NCBI GenBank assembly: GCA_024867545.1
Contig: JANFNE010000060.1
Span: 124,001 to 188,000, forward strand
Length of the DNA stretch: 64,000 nt
Origin: Phytopythium helicoides
Lineage: Eukaryota; Oomycota; Peronosporomycetes; Pythiales; Pythiaceae
Reading direction: 5' to 3'
Shown here: positions 29,822-39,556 of the stretch, piece by piece
Numbering within the stretch: the first letter of the stretch is position 1
Layout: every line of letters starts with the position of its first letter
Notes under the pieces: model-generated
What the model was told of the DNA's origin: nothing
Seen by the model: the letters and a program-made list of their open reading frames with translations, nothing else
The model's database searches: none
Position numbers and translations under genes: made by a program

Positions 29822-31561
29822 ATGCGGTCGACTCCATCGTCACCCATGCCGGGACACATCCCTTCTACAAGATCCATCAATGTCGTTGCTCCAAAACTGA
29901 GCAACTCACCCTCCAAGCACTCGATAAAGGACAAAGTGTCGTCCAAGCACTCAATGAAGGAAAAGGTTTCCTCCTATCGCTCAACTACTAATCCCCTCGG
30001 TTCATCAACCATTCAAGCGTTAACGCTGCAGTACAATCCTGGTAAATGGGACATCTACTTGCTCGGCATCACCATCGTCATCGGAGGACAGTACTTCTGC
30101 TGGAACGCAGGACTCACTGCCGGACTATACAGCTACCTCATTGCCTATTTCCTCATCGCCTCCGGCTACCTCACGCTATGTTGCTGTACGTCGGAGATCA
30201 CCGGCGCACTCCCATTCGCAGGCGGTGCCTACGGACTCGCGAGATGCACACTCGGATTCTTCCCCGCGTTTCTCATCGGATGTTGTGAGGCGCTCGAGTA
30301 CATCGCGTACGTGTCGTCGTCGGTACTGTCATTCGTTGACATGGTGGTTTTGTCGGCACCGTCGTTGGACGGGTATCGACCGCTATTGTGGGCGCTCTTC
30401 TACCTATCGGCGTTGTGCTTCCACGTGCGAGGCGACCGCGCATTCTGGGTCCTGAACATCGTGCTAGGCGTGGTATCGATCGTGATCTTGCTGCTGTTCG
30501 TGATCGGCGCGCTGCCTTATGTGGACTATAACAAGTACGCGACCTCGAACAAGGACCTGCTGTTTGTGGACGGTATGACCGGATTCATGAAGGCACTGCC
30601 GTTGGCGGCATGGTTCTTTGTGGGCGTCGAGGCGCTGAGTTTGGCAAGCGACCAGGTACCTCAGCCGAAGGTTATGGTTCCGTTTGGCCAGATCACGTGT
30701 GTATTGACGCTGGTGGTGACGGGCGTGATGGTCTTCTTCGTCTCGGTATCTCTCCCTCCAGGTCTCCAACATCTCCCAACGGAGCTAGTTCCATTCAACA
30801 ACTGTTTTGAGTTGCTGATGAAACTTTCACATGAGTCGGCGACGGTGTTTTCGTTGCCAGCGACGTACGCGACCGCGTTCGGGTTCATGTGGTGTTATGG
30901 GAAGTTGATTTCTGCGATGGCGACGTCTCGTTTGTTGCCTCCGGTGCTGTCTCGCACGTCTCGGAAGTGGGGGACTCCGTATGTGGCGGTGATTGCTGGT
31001 TCGGTGTTGAGCTACTCGTTGTGTTTGCTGGTGTATTTGGTGCCTTCGATCAACCAGTATCTCTTCAATGTCTGCATTGTGGCAGCATTCATGTCCTACT
31101 CCGGCCAGTGTGTCGGCTTCGTGATGTTAAAATTGAGCTATCGGAATATCAAAAGCTCGCAGTTCCGAAGCCCGTTTGGAATCATCGGTGCATTATACTC
31201 TTTGCTGGTGTGGTTTGCAAGCATTTTATCGATTGCTGTGTTCCAAGGCAACGGTGGAGTGGAAATCATCGCATTCTTGTTGGTGCTCTGCCTCCTTTCG
31301 ATGTTCTATTACAGCTACTCTCGTCGTCGTCAAACATTCTCAGCCCAGGAGAATCGAATCATGCTGGTGGCCCATGTCACCAAGTTTAACGCACGGAAAA
31401 TTGTCGCCTCGAGAAACGGACGCAGGAAGAGGACCAGCAGCGGAGGAAGTAAACCGGGCACCAAAGGAGGAGCAGACACTTCCACTTACGAGGGCCATAA
31501 GGCATCGAGCATGGCTCCAACTCCTCACACAGGCACTACGGCACGAAGTACCGGATACTAG
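29822..31561 (+). CDS. APC/ethanolamine-permease-like transporter, paralogue D, 579 aa
   Basis: ATG at 29822 (MRSTPSSPMPGHIPSTRS). The Ser/Lys-rich N-terminus contains a small internal repeat (KVSSKHSMKEKVSS). The membrane core begins at YNPGKWDIYLLGITIVIGGQYF and carries the family motifs SEITGALPFAGGAYGLAR and CCEALEYIAYVSSS. The tail has RRRQTFSAQENRIMLVAHVTKFN followed by a basic Gly/Ser-rich end. Bases 30044-31077 are about 99% identical to 32010-33043 of the next gene, while both ends differ strongly, which indicates gene conversion. Confidence 0.88.
   Translation: MRSTPSSPMPGHIPSTRSINVVAPKLSNSPSKHSIKDKVSSKHSMKEKVSSYRSTTNPLGSSTIQALTLQYNPGKWDIYLLGITIVIGGQYFCWNAGLTAGLYSYLIAYFLIASGYLTLCCCTSEITGALPFAGGAYGLARCTLGFFPAFLIGCCEALEYIAYVSSSVLSFVDMVVLSAPSLDGYRPLLWALFYLSALCFHVRGDRAFWVLNIVLGVVSIVILLLFVIGALPYVDYNKYATSNKDLLFVDGMTGFMKALPLAAWFFVGVEALSLASDQVPQPKVMVPFGQITCVLTLVVTGVMVFFVSVSLPPGLQHLPTELVPFNNCFELLMKLSHESATVFSLPATYATAFGFMWCYGKLISAMATSRLLPPVLSRTSRKWGTPYVAVIAGSVLSYSLCLLVYLVPSINQYLFNVCIVAAFMSYSGQCVGFVMLKLSYRNIKSSQFRSPFGIIGALYSLLVWFASILSIAVFQGNGGVEIIAFLLVLCLLSMFYYSYSRRRQTFSAQENRIMLVAHVTKFNARKIVASRNGRRKRTSSGGSKPGTKGGADTSTYEGHKASSMAPTPHTGTTARSTGY
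30044..31077. repeat. Gene-conversion tract, donor/acceptor 1
   Basis: This is exactly as long (1,034 bp) as 32010-33043 and differs by only a few bases. Flanking coding sequence on both sides is clearly diverged. The shared block starts at AAATGGGACATC and ends at TCTGCAT. Confidence 0.9.
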
Positions 31562-31811
31562 CGCTCAAGTTGGCCCTACATTTGACATGCAGGATATTTT
31601 ATGGCTTCCCCATAGCTTTTTCCATTTGCACACTCGCACTCAATGAAATGAAAATCAAAGTATTTATACCTTCTAATCGTCCTCCAAAATTGCCACTGGG
31701 GACGCACTCGGGCCTCCATTTCCCTTTTCCGATTCCAAATGAATTCGAGTCGAGTCGCCCTACCTTGACAGCGTTCCTTCAAAGTTGGGCCATTTCGCTC
31801 TCGAGTGTCTC

Positions 31812-33452
31812 ATGGCTCTTTCGGCCCCAAAGCAAGCTAACATCCCCTCATCACGAGCGATTCGAGTTACCAGCGCTCGCATACAACCAACAGCGGCAGT
31901 ATCAGCTCAATCTTCACTACTGCAACCCAAGGCGCCTCATAAGTCTCCAGCACTTGTACGACAACCAACTTCGTTCCCGCCAATTCGTTCAGCTACATAC
32001 TCGCCAGGGAAATGGGACATCTACTTGCTCGGCATCACCATCGTCATCGGAGGACAGTACTTCTGCTGGAACGCAGGACTCACTGCCGGACTATACAGCT
32101 ACCTCATTGCCTATTTCCTCATCGCCTCCGGCTACCTCACGCTATGTTGCTGCACATCGGAGATCACCGGCGCACTCCCATTCGCAGGAGGTGCCTATGG
32201 ACTCGCAAGATGCACACTCGGATTCTTCCCCGCATTTCTCATCGGATGCTGTGAGGCACTCGAGTACATCGCGTACGTATCGTCGTCGGTACTGTCATTC
32301 GTTGACATGGTGGTTTTGTCGGCACCGTCGTTGGACGGGTATCGACCGCTATTGTGGGCGCTCTTCTACCTATCGGCGTTGTGCTTCCACGTGCGAGGCG
32401 ACCGCGCATTCTGGGTCCTGAACATCGTGCTAGGCGTGGTATCGATCGTGATCTTGCTGCTGTTCGTGATCGGCGCGCTGCCTTATGTGGACTATAACAA
32501 GTACGCGACCTCGAACAAGGACCTGCTGTTTGTGGACGGTATGACCGGATTCATGAAGGCACTGCCGTTGGCGGCATGGTTCTTTGTGGGCGTCGAGGCG
32601 CTGAGTTTGGCAAGCGACCAGGTACCTCAGCCGAAGGTTATGGTTCCGTTTGGCCAGATCACGTGTGTATTGACGCTGGTGGTGACGGGCGTGATGGTCT
32701 TCTTCGTCTCGGTATCTCTCCCTCCAGGTCTCCAGCATCTCCCAACGGAGCTAGTTCCATTCAACAACTGTTTTGAGTTGCTGATGAAACTTTCACATGA
32801 GTCGGCGACGGTGTTTTCGTTGCCAGCGACGTACGCGACCGCGTTCGGGTTCATGTGGTGTTATGGGAAGTTGATTTCTGCGATGGCGACGTCTCGGTTG
32901 TTGCCTCCGGTGCTGTCTCGCACGTCTCGGAAGTGGGGGACTCCGTATGTGGCGGTGATTGCTGGTTCGGTGTTGAGCTACTCGTTGTGTTTGCTGGTGT
33001 ATTTGGTGCCTTCGATCAACCAGTATCTCTTCAATGTCTGCATGATCAGCGCATTCATCGCTTATACTGCGCAATGCGTCGGCTACATCTCACTTCGGAT
33101 CAACTTCCGCAACATCAAGAGCTCAAAGTTCCACAATCCCCTCGGCATTCCTGGAGCGGTGTACTCCATGTGCATTTGGCTGATCGGGATCACTGCGATC
33201 GTGGGTTTCCAAGGCAATGGAGGCATCGAGGTGCTGGCCGCACTCGCGGTGGCAGTGATTGTGACGGCATTCTACTACCTGTACGCGAGAAAGCGGCAGA
33301 CGTTCTCGAGTCAGGAGAACCGTGTCTTCCTTGTGGCTCATGTGACCAAGTTCAACGCCCAGCGGATCGCCGCTGCCCAAGAAGCGAGACGGCGAGGGCA
33401 GAGCAGTGCTAGCACTCGCTCGGATCGGTCAAACCGATCCGAGCAGAATTGA
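31812..33452 (+). CDS. APC/ethanolamine-permease-like transporter, paralogue E, 546 aa
   Basis: ATG at 31812 (MALSAPKQANIPSSRA). The N-terminus is unlike D. The central 345 codons are nearly the same as D through the conversion tract. From NQYLFNVCM onward the sequence differs (ISAFIAYTAQCVGYISLRINF), and the tail ends in SDRSNRSEQN. It is intact with about 12 membrane segments. It probably transports ethanolamine or an amino acid, with the two unconverted ends giving it distinct regulation (inference). Confidence 0.88.
   Translation: MALSAPKQANIPSSRAIRVTSARIQPTAAVSAQSSLLQPKAPHKSPALVRQPTSFPPIRSATYSPGKWDIYLLGITIVIGGQYFCWNAGLTAGLYSYLIAYFLIASGYLTLCCCTSEITGALPFAGGAYGLARCTLGFFPAFLIGCCEALEYIAYVSSSVLSFVDMVVLSAPSLDGYRPLLWALFYLSALCFHVRGDRAFWVLNIVLGVVSIVILLLFVIGALPYVDYNKYATSNKDLLFVDGMTGFMKALPLAAWFFVGVEALSLASDQVPQPKVMVPFGQITCVLTLVVTGVMVFFVSVSLPPGLQHLPTELVPFNNCFELLMKLSHESATVFSLPATYATAFGFMWCYGKLISAMATSRLLPPVLSRTSRKWGTPYVAVIAGSVLSYSLCLLVYLVPSINQYLFNVCMISAFIAYTAQCVGYISLRINFRNIKSSKFHNPLGIPGAVYSMCIWLIGITAIVGFQGNGGIEVLAALAVAVIVTAFYYLYARKRQTFSSQENRVFLVAHVTKFNAQRIAAAQEARRRGQSSASTRSDRSNRSEQN
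32010..33043. repeat. Gene-conversion tract, donor/acceptor 2
   Basis: Counterpart of 30044-31077. Confidence 0.9.
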
Positions 33453-34345
33453 GTTGAGATCGATGTAAAGTACAAGGATTGCGAATGTTTTTCCCCCTCG
33501 GCACTTCAAGCAGAGACAGACCGAAGGAGTCACACCTCGCTGAGCGAGTCAGTCTCTTCAAATCCTGCTTCGGTTCGAGATTGCGGTCGCTGCAGGTGTT
33601 TGCGCCATGCTTTTCCACTACTGCAAGGGGCTCTTTGAACCACTCGTTGTGGGCGGGGGAGTCTCGTCGAGGCCCTCTCCATGCTGGACGCCAACCGCAA
33701 CACCGGGTGGTACAGGCTTCTCGAATCGATCGTCAGCTAGGCAGGAGGGCGAGGTCGTCCTTCTCTGGCCGAAAGCACCTGCCCTCGTGGGGACAATTGC
33801 CGGTCATGTGTCCCCAGCGCCAGTCGATCCCGCGGGCTAATCTCATTATCCGAGCTCGCTCGTCGGCAGCTCGCACTGCTTTACAAACACACCGGCCTCG
33901 TCGCCGAAGCAGCAACAGGAGAACACGGGCGGGATGGGCTTGAAGTTGGGCCAGAGCACGCCCAGCCCAGCCTCGCCCGCCGACGATTGCGCGACTCGTC
34001 TATTGTCTGGCCCAGTCGAGCGCCACGTCGGGACTCGTCACTCGCCACGAGCCGGAGCTGGCGGGCTGAGATGCGTCCTGACCACAGGAATTCGCCCTAC
34101 GAGACACGTTCGTTCCGCGCGGCCCGAGGTGACGCTTGCAGTGACGTGGCGAAGATGCGGCCGGCTGGTCGGTCTCCGGTCCGCGACCGGTCCGCCTGCT
34201 TGAACCACCGCGGCTTGAACCTCCAGGCGAGCTGTTGGAGCTGCTGCTGGTGGCGTCGTCCTGCCTGCCTGCTATTCCTGGCCTTGTGCTCAGTGTTGAA
34301 CGCGTCGTCCAAGCCCCACTCGTCCCCCTCGTCGTCCAGTCCCCC
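33453..34345. other. Intergenic, no gene recognised
   Basis: This is GC-rich sequence with several accidental open frames and none with a supported domain. It contains the 5' flank of the mitochondrial carrier gene. Confidence 0.5.
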
Positions 34346-35375
34346 ATGGCGTCGACTCCTGCTGCTGCGTCCCCCACGCTCCATGCACTGCCCAAGCTCG
34401 GCGCCGCTGCGGTCCGTCGGCCCATCGTGACGCCGGCGAACTCGCCCGTGGCCATCCCGCTGCACATGAAGCTCGCGGTGGGCGGCGTGGCCGGCGTCAT
34501 CGGCGTGACCGCCACCTTCCCCGTCGACATCGTCAAGACGCACCTGCAGGGCCAGACGCGCAGCAGCGGCAAGCTCTTCTTCAACGGACCGCTGCAGTGC
34601 GTGCGCCACATCGTGGCCACCGACGGACTGCGGGGGCTCTACCGCGGCCTCCCGCCCACGCTCGTCGGCGTGCTGCCGGAGAAGGCCATCAAGCTCGCCG
34701 TCAACGAGCAGCTGCGCGAGATGCTGGCCGACGGAGACGGAAAGCTCTCGATCGGCCGCCAGGTGCTCGCAGGCGCCGGCGCTGGGCTCGCCCAGGTCAC
34801 CGCCACCAACCCGGTACGCTCTCTCTCTCTCTCTCTCTCTGCTGCTCCTTGCGACTTGATGAGACTGACGAGACCGCGTGGTGCTTTTGCAGACGGAGAT
34901 CGTCAAGATCCGGCTGCAGACGCAGGCGGCGCTGCCCGTCGCCGAGCAGCAGTCGGCGGTGCAAGTCGTCAAGAGCCTCGGCCTCCGCGGGCTTTACAAG
35001 GGCGCGGGCGTCTGCCTCATGCGCGACATCCCGTACGCCGTCGTCTTCTTCCCGCTCTACGCGACGGTCAAGGACGAGGTCTTCACGGACGCCAAGACGG
35101 GAGAAGCTCCTCTCTTGGGCATCCTCGCGGCCGGAGCCATCGCGGGCGCCACGGCCGCGGGCCTCGTCACCCCCGCCGACGTGCTCAAGACGCGGCAACA
35201 GATGCGAGGCGCCAACTACAAGGGCACGCTCGACTGCTTCCGGAAAGTGGTGGCAGCCAACGGATACGGAGCGCTCATGAAGGGCGCCGTGCCGCGGATG
35301 CTCGTGCAGGCGCCGCTGTTCGGCGTCACGCTCACCGCCTTCGAGCTCCAGAAGAAGTACATGCAGTCGCTGTGA
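34346..35375 (+). CDS. Mitochondrial carrier (SLC25), glutamate-carrier-like, 316 aa
   Basis: Exons 34346-34813 and 34893-35375 are joined in phase 0 across a 79-nt intron. Three SLC25 repeats are present, each with the Px[D/E]xx[K/R] signature: FPVDIVKTHLQ, NPTEIVKIRLQ (the intron falls right after NP) and TPADVLKTRQQ. Each is followed by a GLxGLYxG-type segment (DGLRGLYRG, LGLRGLYKG, NGYGALMKG). The signatures resemble the glutamate and aspartate/glutamate carriers of the inner mitochondrial membrane, without the EF-hand N-terminus of aralar. The start MASTPAAASPTLHALPK precedes the first repeat by a usual distance. Codon use is strongly GC-biased, unlike the mobile-element regions. Exact substrate is not certain. 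Confidence 0.9.
34819..34840. repeat. (CT)11 microsatellite in the carrier intron
   Basis: This is a pure CT run just after the 5' splice site. It contributes a long pyrimidine tract to a 79-nt intron. Confidence 0.9.
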
Positions 35376-35524
35376 TTTTAGGGGCTGCCCTCGCAGCTCG
35401 CTCGTACATTTTGCATACAGATGATCGTACCCCGCGTCCTAGAGATGCGGGCTACACCCCCTCCTACCTGCCCTCCTCTGTGTTTGGATCAAGTGGCCTA
35501 CGTGTGTACTAGCTAACCGACAGC

Positions 35525-37420
35525 TCAGTGTGCATCCTGGTGCGAAGCACCGATGGGCCGACGCGCATTCTCCCGCTCGAAAACGGGAGGCAGCGGCAGA
35601 GTGTCGTCCTGCACCACGTGCTTCTCGACAAATTCGATGAAGCGGTCGCCGTAGAAGTTCGGGTTCACCGACGATATCTGTTTGCGGTTGTGGCGGAAAC
35701 CCTTGAAGAACGTCTCAGCGATCTTCCGCGTGTTGTACTGCTGGAGGATGTCGATGACGCCAAGGAAGTAGACGAAGCCGTTCTTGCGGCCGTTGCGGTC
35801 GCGGCCGTAGATACCGCCTTTATCTTTGCAGAAAACGGACTCGGTATGGCTGGGGGACGACGGGACTTCGAGCGCACTCGGTGAAAGCGGATCATGACTC
35901 ACTCCAGAGTGTGCACCTTCGTCAACGGCATGGCCGTCTTCACTGGATTGAGATCCTTCCGAGTCAAAGTATGAGTCTGAATTCCTCCCAACATCGTCAC
36001 GAGACCCGAAAGTAGAAACAATTGGATCGGAAAACCTCTCGCTGTGTCCCGGAGCGCCAGAATTGAGTGGATCTCTAGGTAGTGACGACGCTCGAGCTTC
36101 TCGATTCGTGAGAACCGATAGATCTGCAGATCCGCCTGCCTCAACCCCAGTGCTCACACCAATGGGTGTAGTCGGCAAGGATTTCGACTTTCCTTCAGTA
36201 ACTGCGGGGGCTGGTGCAGTGGCAGGTTGGGCGTAAATCGTGCTTTGAATCGCTTGGCGAGAGTCGTGGATGCCAATTAGCATACTATAGTCCATGATCT
36301 TCATGCGCTTAAGGAACTCGACGTCTTTGCGAACTTGAACCAGCAGCATTGCTCTGCGCTCTGCTCCCATTTGCAACCGAAATCCGCTGTCGAGCAGGTC
36401 CATATCTTTGAGAACTCCATTGGAGTTGCGCTCCTTGGTCGACGCACGCCGACCAACCCTCGACCCTTTCAGATCGAAGCGACCGTGGATCTCGAGGGGT
36501 GTGGCGAACACGCTCGCCATGATGATGAAGTGCATTTTCCGCCGCAAGTGGTGCATCTTCACGCGATGCATGCCGTAGAAACGAGTGATGAGCGTGTTTG
36601 GGTTCTCCATCACGAACTTGTAGTAGTGCGGGAGGATGCGTCGCAGGAACTTGGACTCGTCCTTGGTTTGGGTCTTGATCATGAACCTCCCGTCGTGGGA
36701 GTAGAAGAAGAACTGCCCTGACTTGGAGTTCGACATGAACTCGATAAAGTTGAAGTCGCCGCACAACGTCACCATGTAGTCAGCAGTGTCGATGCAAAAT
36801 CGGCGCCGAATTTGGCGAAAGATCTCTGGTGAGTAGTCCTTGAACTTGAACGGGTGCTGGAGCTTGGCGCTCGCGGGGAAGCTGTGCTTGTCCACGCGCA
36901 TGAAGTCGTCCATCGTGAGCTTGCTCTTGAACGGGTTTTGCTGCCCCGCCGAGTTGAGGATGCCGCACATCATGCCGTAAGTCAGTGCGTACTGCTCGTG
37001 CTGCACGTTGATCTCATTGCCTTCGGGTTTCTTGTACCTGCGATGCCTGCGATGACCGTCGGTGTTGTCATTCGCTAGCGCGAGCGCCAAGATAGCTGGC
37101 GACTCTGGGTCGGACGATGGAAACTCCACGAGTACGTCTTCGACATGTCGAATGCCTCCCCCTGGACTTGTTGCACCTGAAGATGACACCGTCGCTAGCG
37201 CAGTCGAGGCTGTCGACGGGGACGCAGGTGTTGGGCGTCTACGGTCCTGACGAGTCGAGCGCGGCGTCGAGACAAGATCGAGCTCGAGCGCAAAGGGAAC
37301 GACTGGTGCCCCACCAGGCCGGTCTGAGATCGGGGTTGACGGCGCTGGTACAAGGTCGATGAGCGTCAGACTCTTGCGAGCGGCCCGCTTTGGAGCCTCG
37401 GCCACCGGTTCCGAGTCCAT
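35525..37420 (-). CDS. Phosphatidylinositol-4-phosphate 5-kinase (PIPK), 631 aa
   Basis: The enzyme makes PI(4,5)P2 from PI4P at membranes. A disordered N-terminus (about 135 residues, Ser/Pro/Thr-rich) precedes the PIPK catalytic domain. Visible motifs are the FKFKDYSPEIFRQIRRRF start, SGQFFFYSHDGRFMIKT, RFDLKGSRVGRR, KIMDYSMLIGIHD, and after a long low-complexity insert GFVYFLGVIDILQQYNTRK with the terminal YGDRFIEFVEKHV. The insert of about 150 residues between MDYSMLIG and the last block is longer than usual. ATG at 37420 (MDSEPVAEAPKRAARKS). No introns and no GPCR-type membrane domain are seen in this frame. The next gene downstream on the + strand, the carrier, is convergent. Confidence 0.9.
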   Translation of the reverse strand: MDSEPVAEAPKRAARKSLTLIDLVPAPSTPISDRPGGAPVVPFALELDLVSTPRSTRQDRRRPTPASPSTASTALATVSSSGATSPGGGIRHVEDVLVEFPSSDPESPAILALALANDNTDGHRRHRRYKKPEGNEINVQHEQYALTYGMMCGILNSAGQQNPFKSKLTMDDFMRVDKHSFPASAKLQHPFKFKDYSPEIFRQIRRRFCIDTADYMVTLCGDFNFIEFMSNSKSGQFFFYSHDGRFMIKTQTKDESKFLRRILPHYYKFVMENPNTLITRFYGMHRVKMHHLRRKMHFIIMASVFATPLEIHGRFDLKGSRVGRRASTKERNSNGVLKDMDLLDSGFRLQMGAERRAMLLVQVRKDVEFLKRMKIMDYSMLIGIHDSRQAIQSTIYAQPATAPAPAVTEGKSKSLPTTPIGVSTGVEAGGSADLSVLTNREARASSLPRDPLNSGAPGHSERFSDPIVSTFGSRDDVGRNSDSYFDSEGSQSSEDGHAVDEGAHSGVSHDPLSPSALEVPSSPSHTESVFCKDKGGIYGRDRNGRKNGFVYFLGVIDILQQYNTRKIAETFFKGFRHNRKQISSVNPNFYGDRFIEFVEKHVVQDDTLPLPPVFERENARRPIGASHQDAH

Positions 37421-37888
37421 GACGCCTTGCTGGTGGTTCGCCGCTTCCAGCTAGACGTTGGCGGGCGTTGGCGAGCTATTTTCTGCTCACTAGGAACGGA
37501 AACGCGCGCGGCAGCTTCAGAGTCTATTCCTAGGAAGAAGCGGCCAGCGTCAGAACCTTCAACCGCTCCCGGCGGAGACTGACAGAAGTTTGGAAGTTGC
37601 CATTGTGTACCCATTCCGAATAGAGCGCGGTGACGTACGTCCGGTCATCGCAGTGACGTGGCAGCTCTTGCGTCCCACGCGGCAACTTTTCTCTGTGCAG
37701 ATTCGCAGCAGCTCCCACTCTGGAATCAAGCCATCTACGTTGCGATCCACGCCGTGACCAATGGGAACGAGAAGCTAGGCGGTGGTGCTCGAGCTGTGGG
37801 GTTTGTCAGTTTATTCAAACGTACATGGCGAGCTGAGTCGCCTCCCGTCCCTATCACCTGGCACTGCCGCGAGCAAACTCGGGGCTCC
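37421..37888. other. Intergenic between PIP5K start and pyrophosphatase stop
   Basis: Short 468-bp spacer. No gene was recognised. Confidence 0.5.
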
Positions 37889-39556
37889 TTACACCGTCGC
37901 CTGGCCGCCGCGCTCCTCGATGAGCAGCTTCCAGAACTCGTGCGTCTCGGCCACCACGGCCTCGGCGAAGTCGCGGCCCATGCACTTGCCGTCGTAGCCG
38001 TACTTGTTGACCTGCGGCAGCTTGTAGTCGCGCAGCCAGTCGTGGATGGCGGCAATGCAGCCGGGCATGTGCGCCTCAATGTCGGCCACATCGTGAATCT
38101 TTGACGCGTAGTGGTCCTCCACGTTGATACAGATGACCTTCCAGTCCGTCTCGTTGTCGTCGATCAGCGCGAGCACGCCAAGGATCTTGACCTGCACGAC
38201 CGAGCCCGTGCGCCACTGCTTGGTGCCGATCTCGACCACGTCGATCGGGTCGTTGTCACCCACGCAGCCCGTGCCCTCAGTCGTGTGCGCGGGGTCCTCC
38301 CACGTCTGCGGGAGCGCGCCGTAGTTGAACATCATGTCGCCCCAGCCGTATTCGCGCAGCTTACCGTTCTTGGTGTCCTGCTTGATGGGGTTGAACGGCT
38401 CACCCGTGGCAATCTCCATCTTCTTGCGCGTCCACTTGGGGATCTCGCAGATGAAGTTGACGGATCCGTTGGCGTTGTACAGCGGGATATCGTGCCACGG
38501 CGAGATCTGCTCGCGCACGCCGCTGGGGTTCGTGTGGTAGTAGTTGAGACGGAACTCGAAGCTAGGGAAGGCGCCGACAGCCTCGGTGGTGATGGCGCCG
38601 ATCTGCGGGTTGGCAATGCGCGCCTTGAGGAACTTGAACTTGGCCTGGTAGCGCTTCATGGCCTCGGTCTGCGTCGAAGCAGAGTGGTCGTCGTTCCACC
38701 ACTTGATGAACGTGTCGAAGTCGATCTTGCCCGTGGGCGAGAGGCGGTGCATGAAGGTGACGGCCTCCTGCGCGTCCTCCTGCGAGATGGGCTCTCCGAG
38801 CTTGGCGTGCAGGTCGATGATGTCGTCCTCGGAGATGTATCCGTTGCCCTGCTGGTCGAAGAGCTTGAAGATGCCGCGCATGCGCTCGACGTCGCGCGGG
38901 TCAATGTTGACCTGCGTGCCGTCGTCAAGCACACTGCCGCGTCGCGTGCGCATGGCCGTGATCTCCGCTCCGTAGCGCTTCTCGGCCTGCTCGTAGGTGG
39001 CGAGCTCGGCCTTGAGCGTGGCGACCTCGCTGCGCAGGTCCTCGAGCTCGGTGGTCATCTGCATCATGTCGGCGTCCTCCTCGCGCCACGAGTCCTTGCG
39101 CTGTACGCCTCGGAAGGAGGCTCCCCCCTCTGCGCGCGGGGATCCGAAGACGGGTCTCGAGTACTGCACGGTTTCTCCGTCGTTGCGGTCCGGCGCGGCG
39201 TCGATGACCGACTGCATGGCGTCGACCCATCGCTGCTGCTCCTCTGGCGTCTCCGTGTACACGCGGAAGCACTTGTTGTAGGGCGTGAAGAACTGGAAGC
39301 CGTTGGGCTTGCCGTCCCACTTGTGCACCGAGCTGAAGGGGATCTTGCCGCGGATGGCGCCCTTCTCAAAGTCCTCGAGCGTCAGGTAGTACACGATCTG
39401 CAGCACGTCGCGGTGGATCACGCAGTAGCGCTTCTTCCACAGCAGCGAGTTGCGCTCGGGCTTCTTGAACAGCACGCCCGCGATCACCACGTGGCCCGCC
39501 GCCGTCTGCTTGGACTCGGCCAGGAACGACTCGAACGACGGCGTGGGCTCGGCCAT
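37889..39556 (-). CDS. PH domain / EF-hand / soluble inorganic pyrophosphatase fusion, 555 aa
   Basis: One uninterrupted frame encodes three modules. A PH domain occupies about residues 21-120 (GHVVIAGVLFKK...LLWKKRYCVIHRDVL...W at 110). A coiled coil runs about 160-200. An EF-hand pair lies at about 222-290: the first loop DQQGNGYISEDD is canonical and the second is degenerate (SPTGKIDFDTF). A family I inorganic pyrophosphatase fills about 330-555, with the signature DNDPIDV at 434-440 and EIPKWTRKKMEI upstream. The catalytic part would hydrolyse pyrophosphate to phosphate. PH and EF-hand parts suggest membrane-lipid and calcium control (inference). ATG at 39556 (MAEPTPSFESF); the 47 codons open upstream begin without a convincing ATG context. 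Confidence 0.92.
   Translation of the reverse strand: MAEPTPSFESFLAESKQTAAGHVVIAGVLFKKPERNSLLWKKRYCVIHRDVLQIVYYLTLEDFEKGAIRGKIPFSSVHKWDGKPNGFQFFTPYNKCFRVYTETPEEQQRWVDAMQSVIDAAPDRNDGETVQYSRPVFGSPRAEGGASFRGVQRKDSWREEDADMMQMTTELEDLRSEVATLKAELATYEQAEKRYGAEITAMRTRRGSVLDDGTQVNIDPRDVERMRGIFKLFDQQGNGYISEDDIIDLHAKLGEPISQEDAQEAVTFMHRLSPTGKIDFDTFIKWWNDDHSASTQTEAMKRYQAKFKFLKARIANPQIGAITTEAVGAFPSFEFRLNYYHTNPSGVREQISPWHDIPLYNANGSVNFICEIPKWTRKKMEIATGEPFNPIKQDTKNGKLREYGWGDMMFNYGALPQTWEDPAHTTEGTGCVGDNDPIDVVEIGTKQWRTGSVVQVKILGVLALIDDNETDWKVICINVEDHYASKIHDVADIEAHMPGCIAAIHDWLRDYKLPQVNKYGYDGKCMGRDFAEAVVAETHEFWKLLIEERGGQATV

Noticed and set aside
34597..35280. Arg-rich 227-codon frame over the carrier gene
   Set aside because: It is a shifted frame of the GC-rich carrier exons; the three SLC25 signatures lie in the chosen frame.
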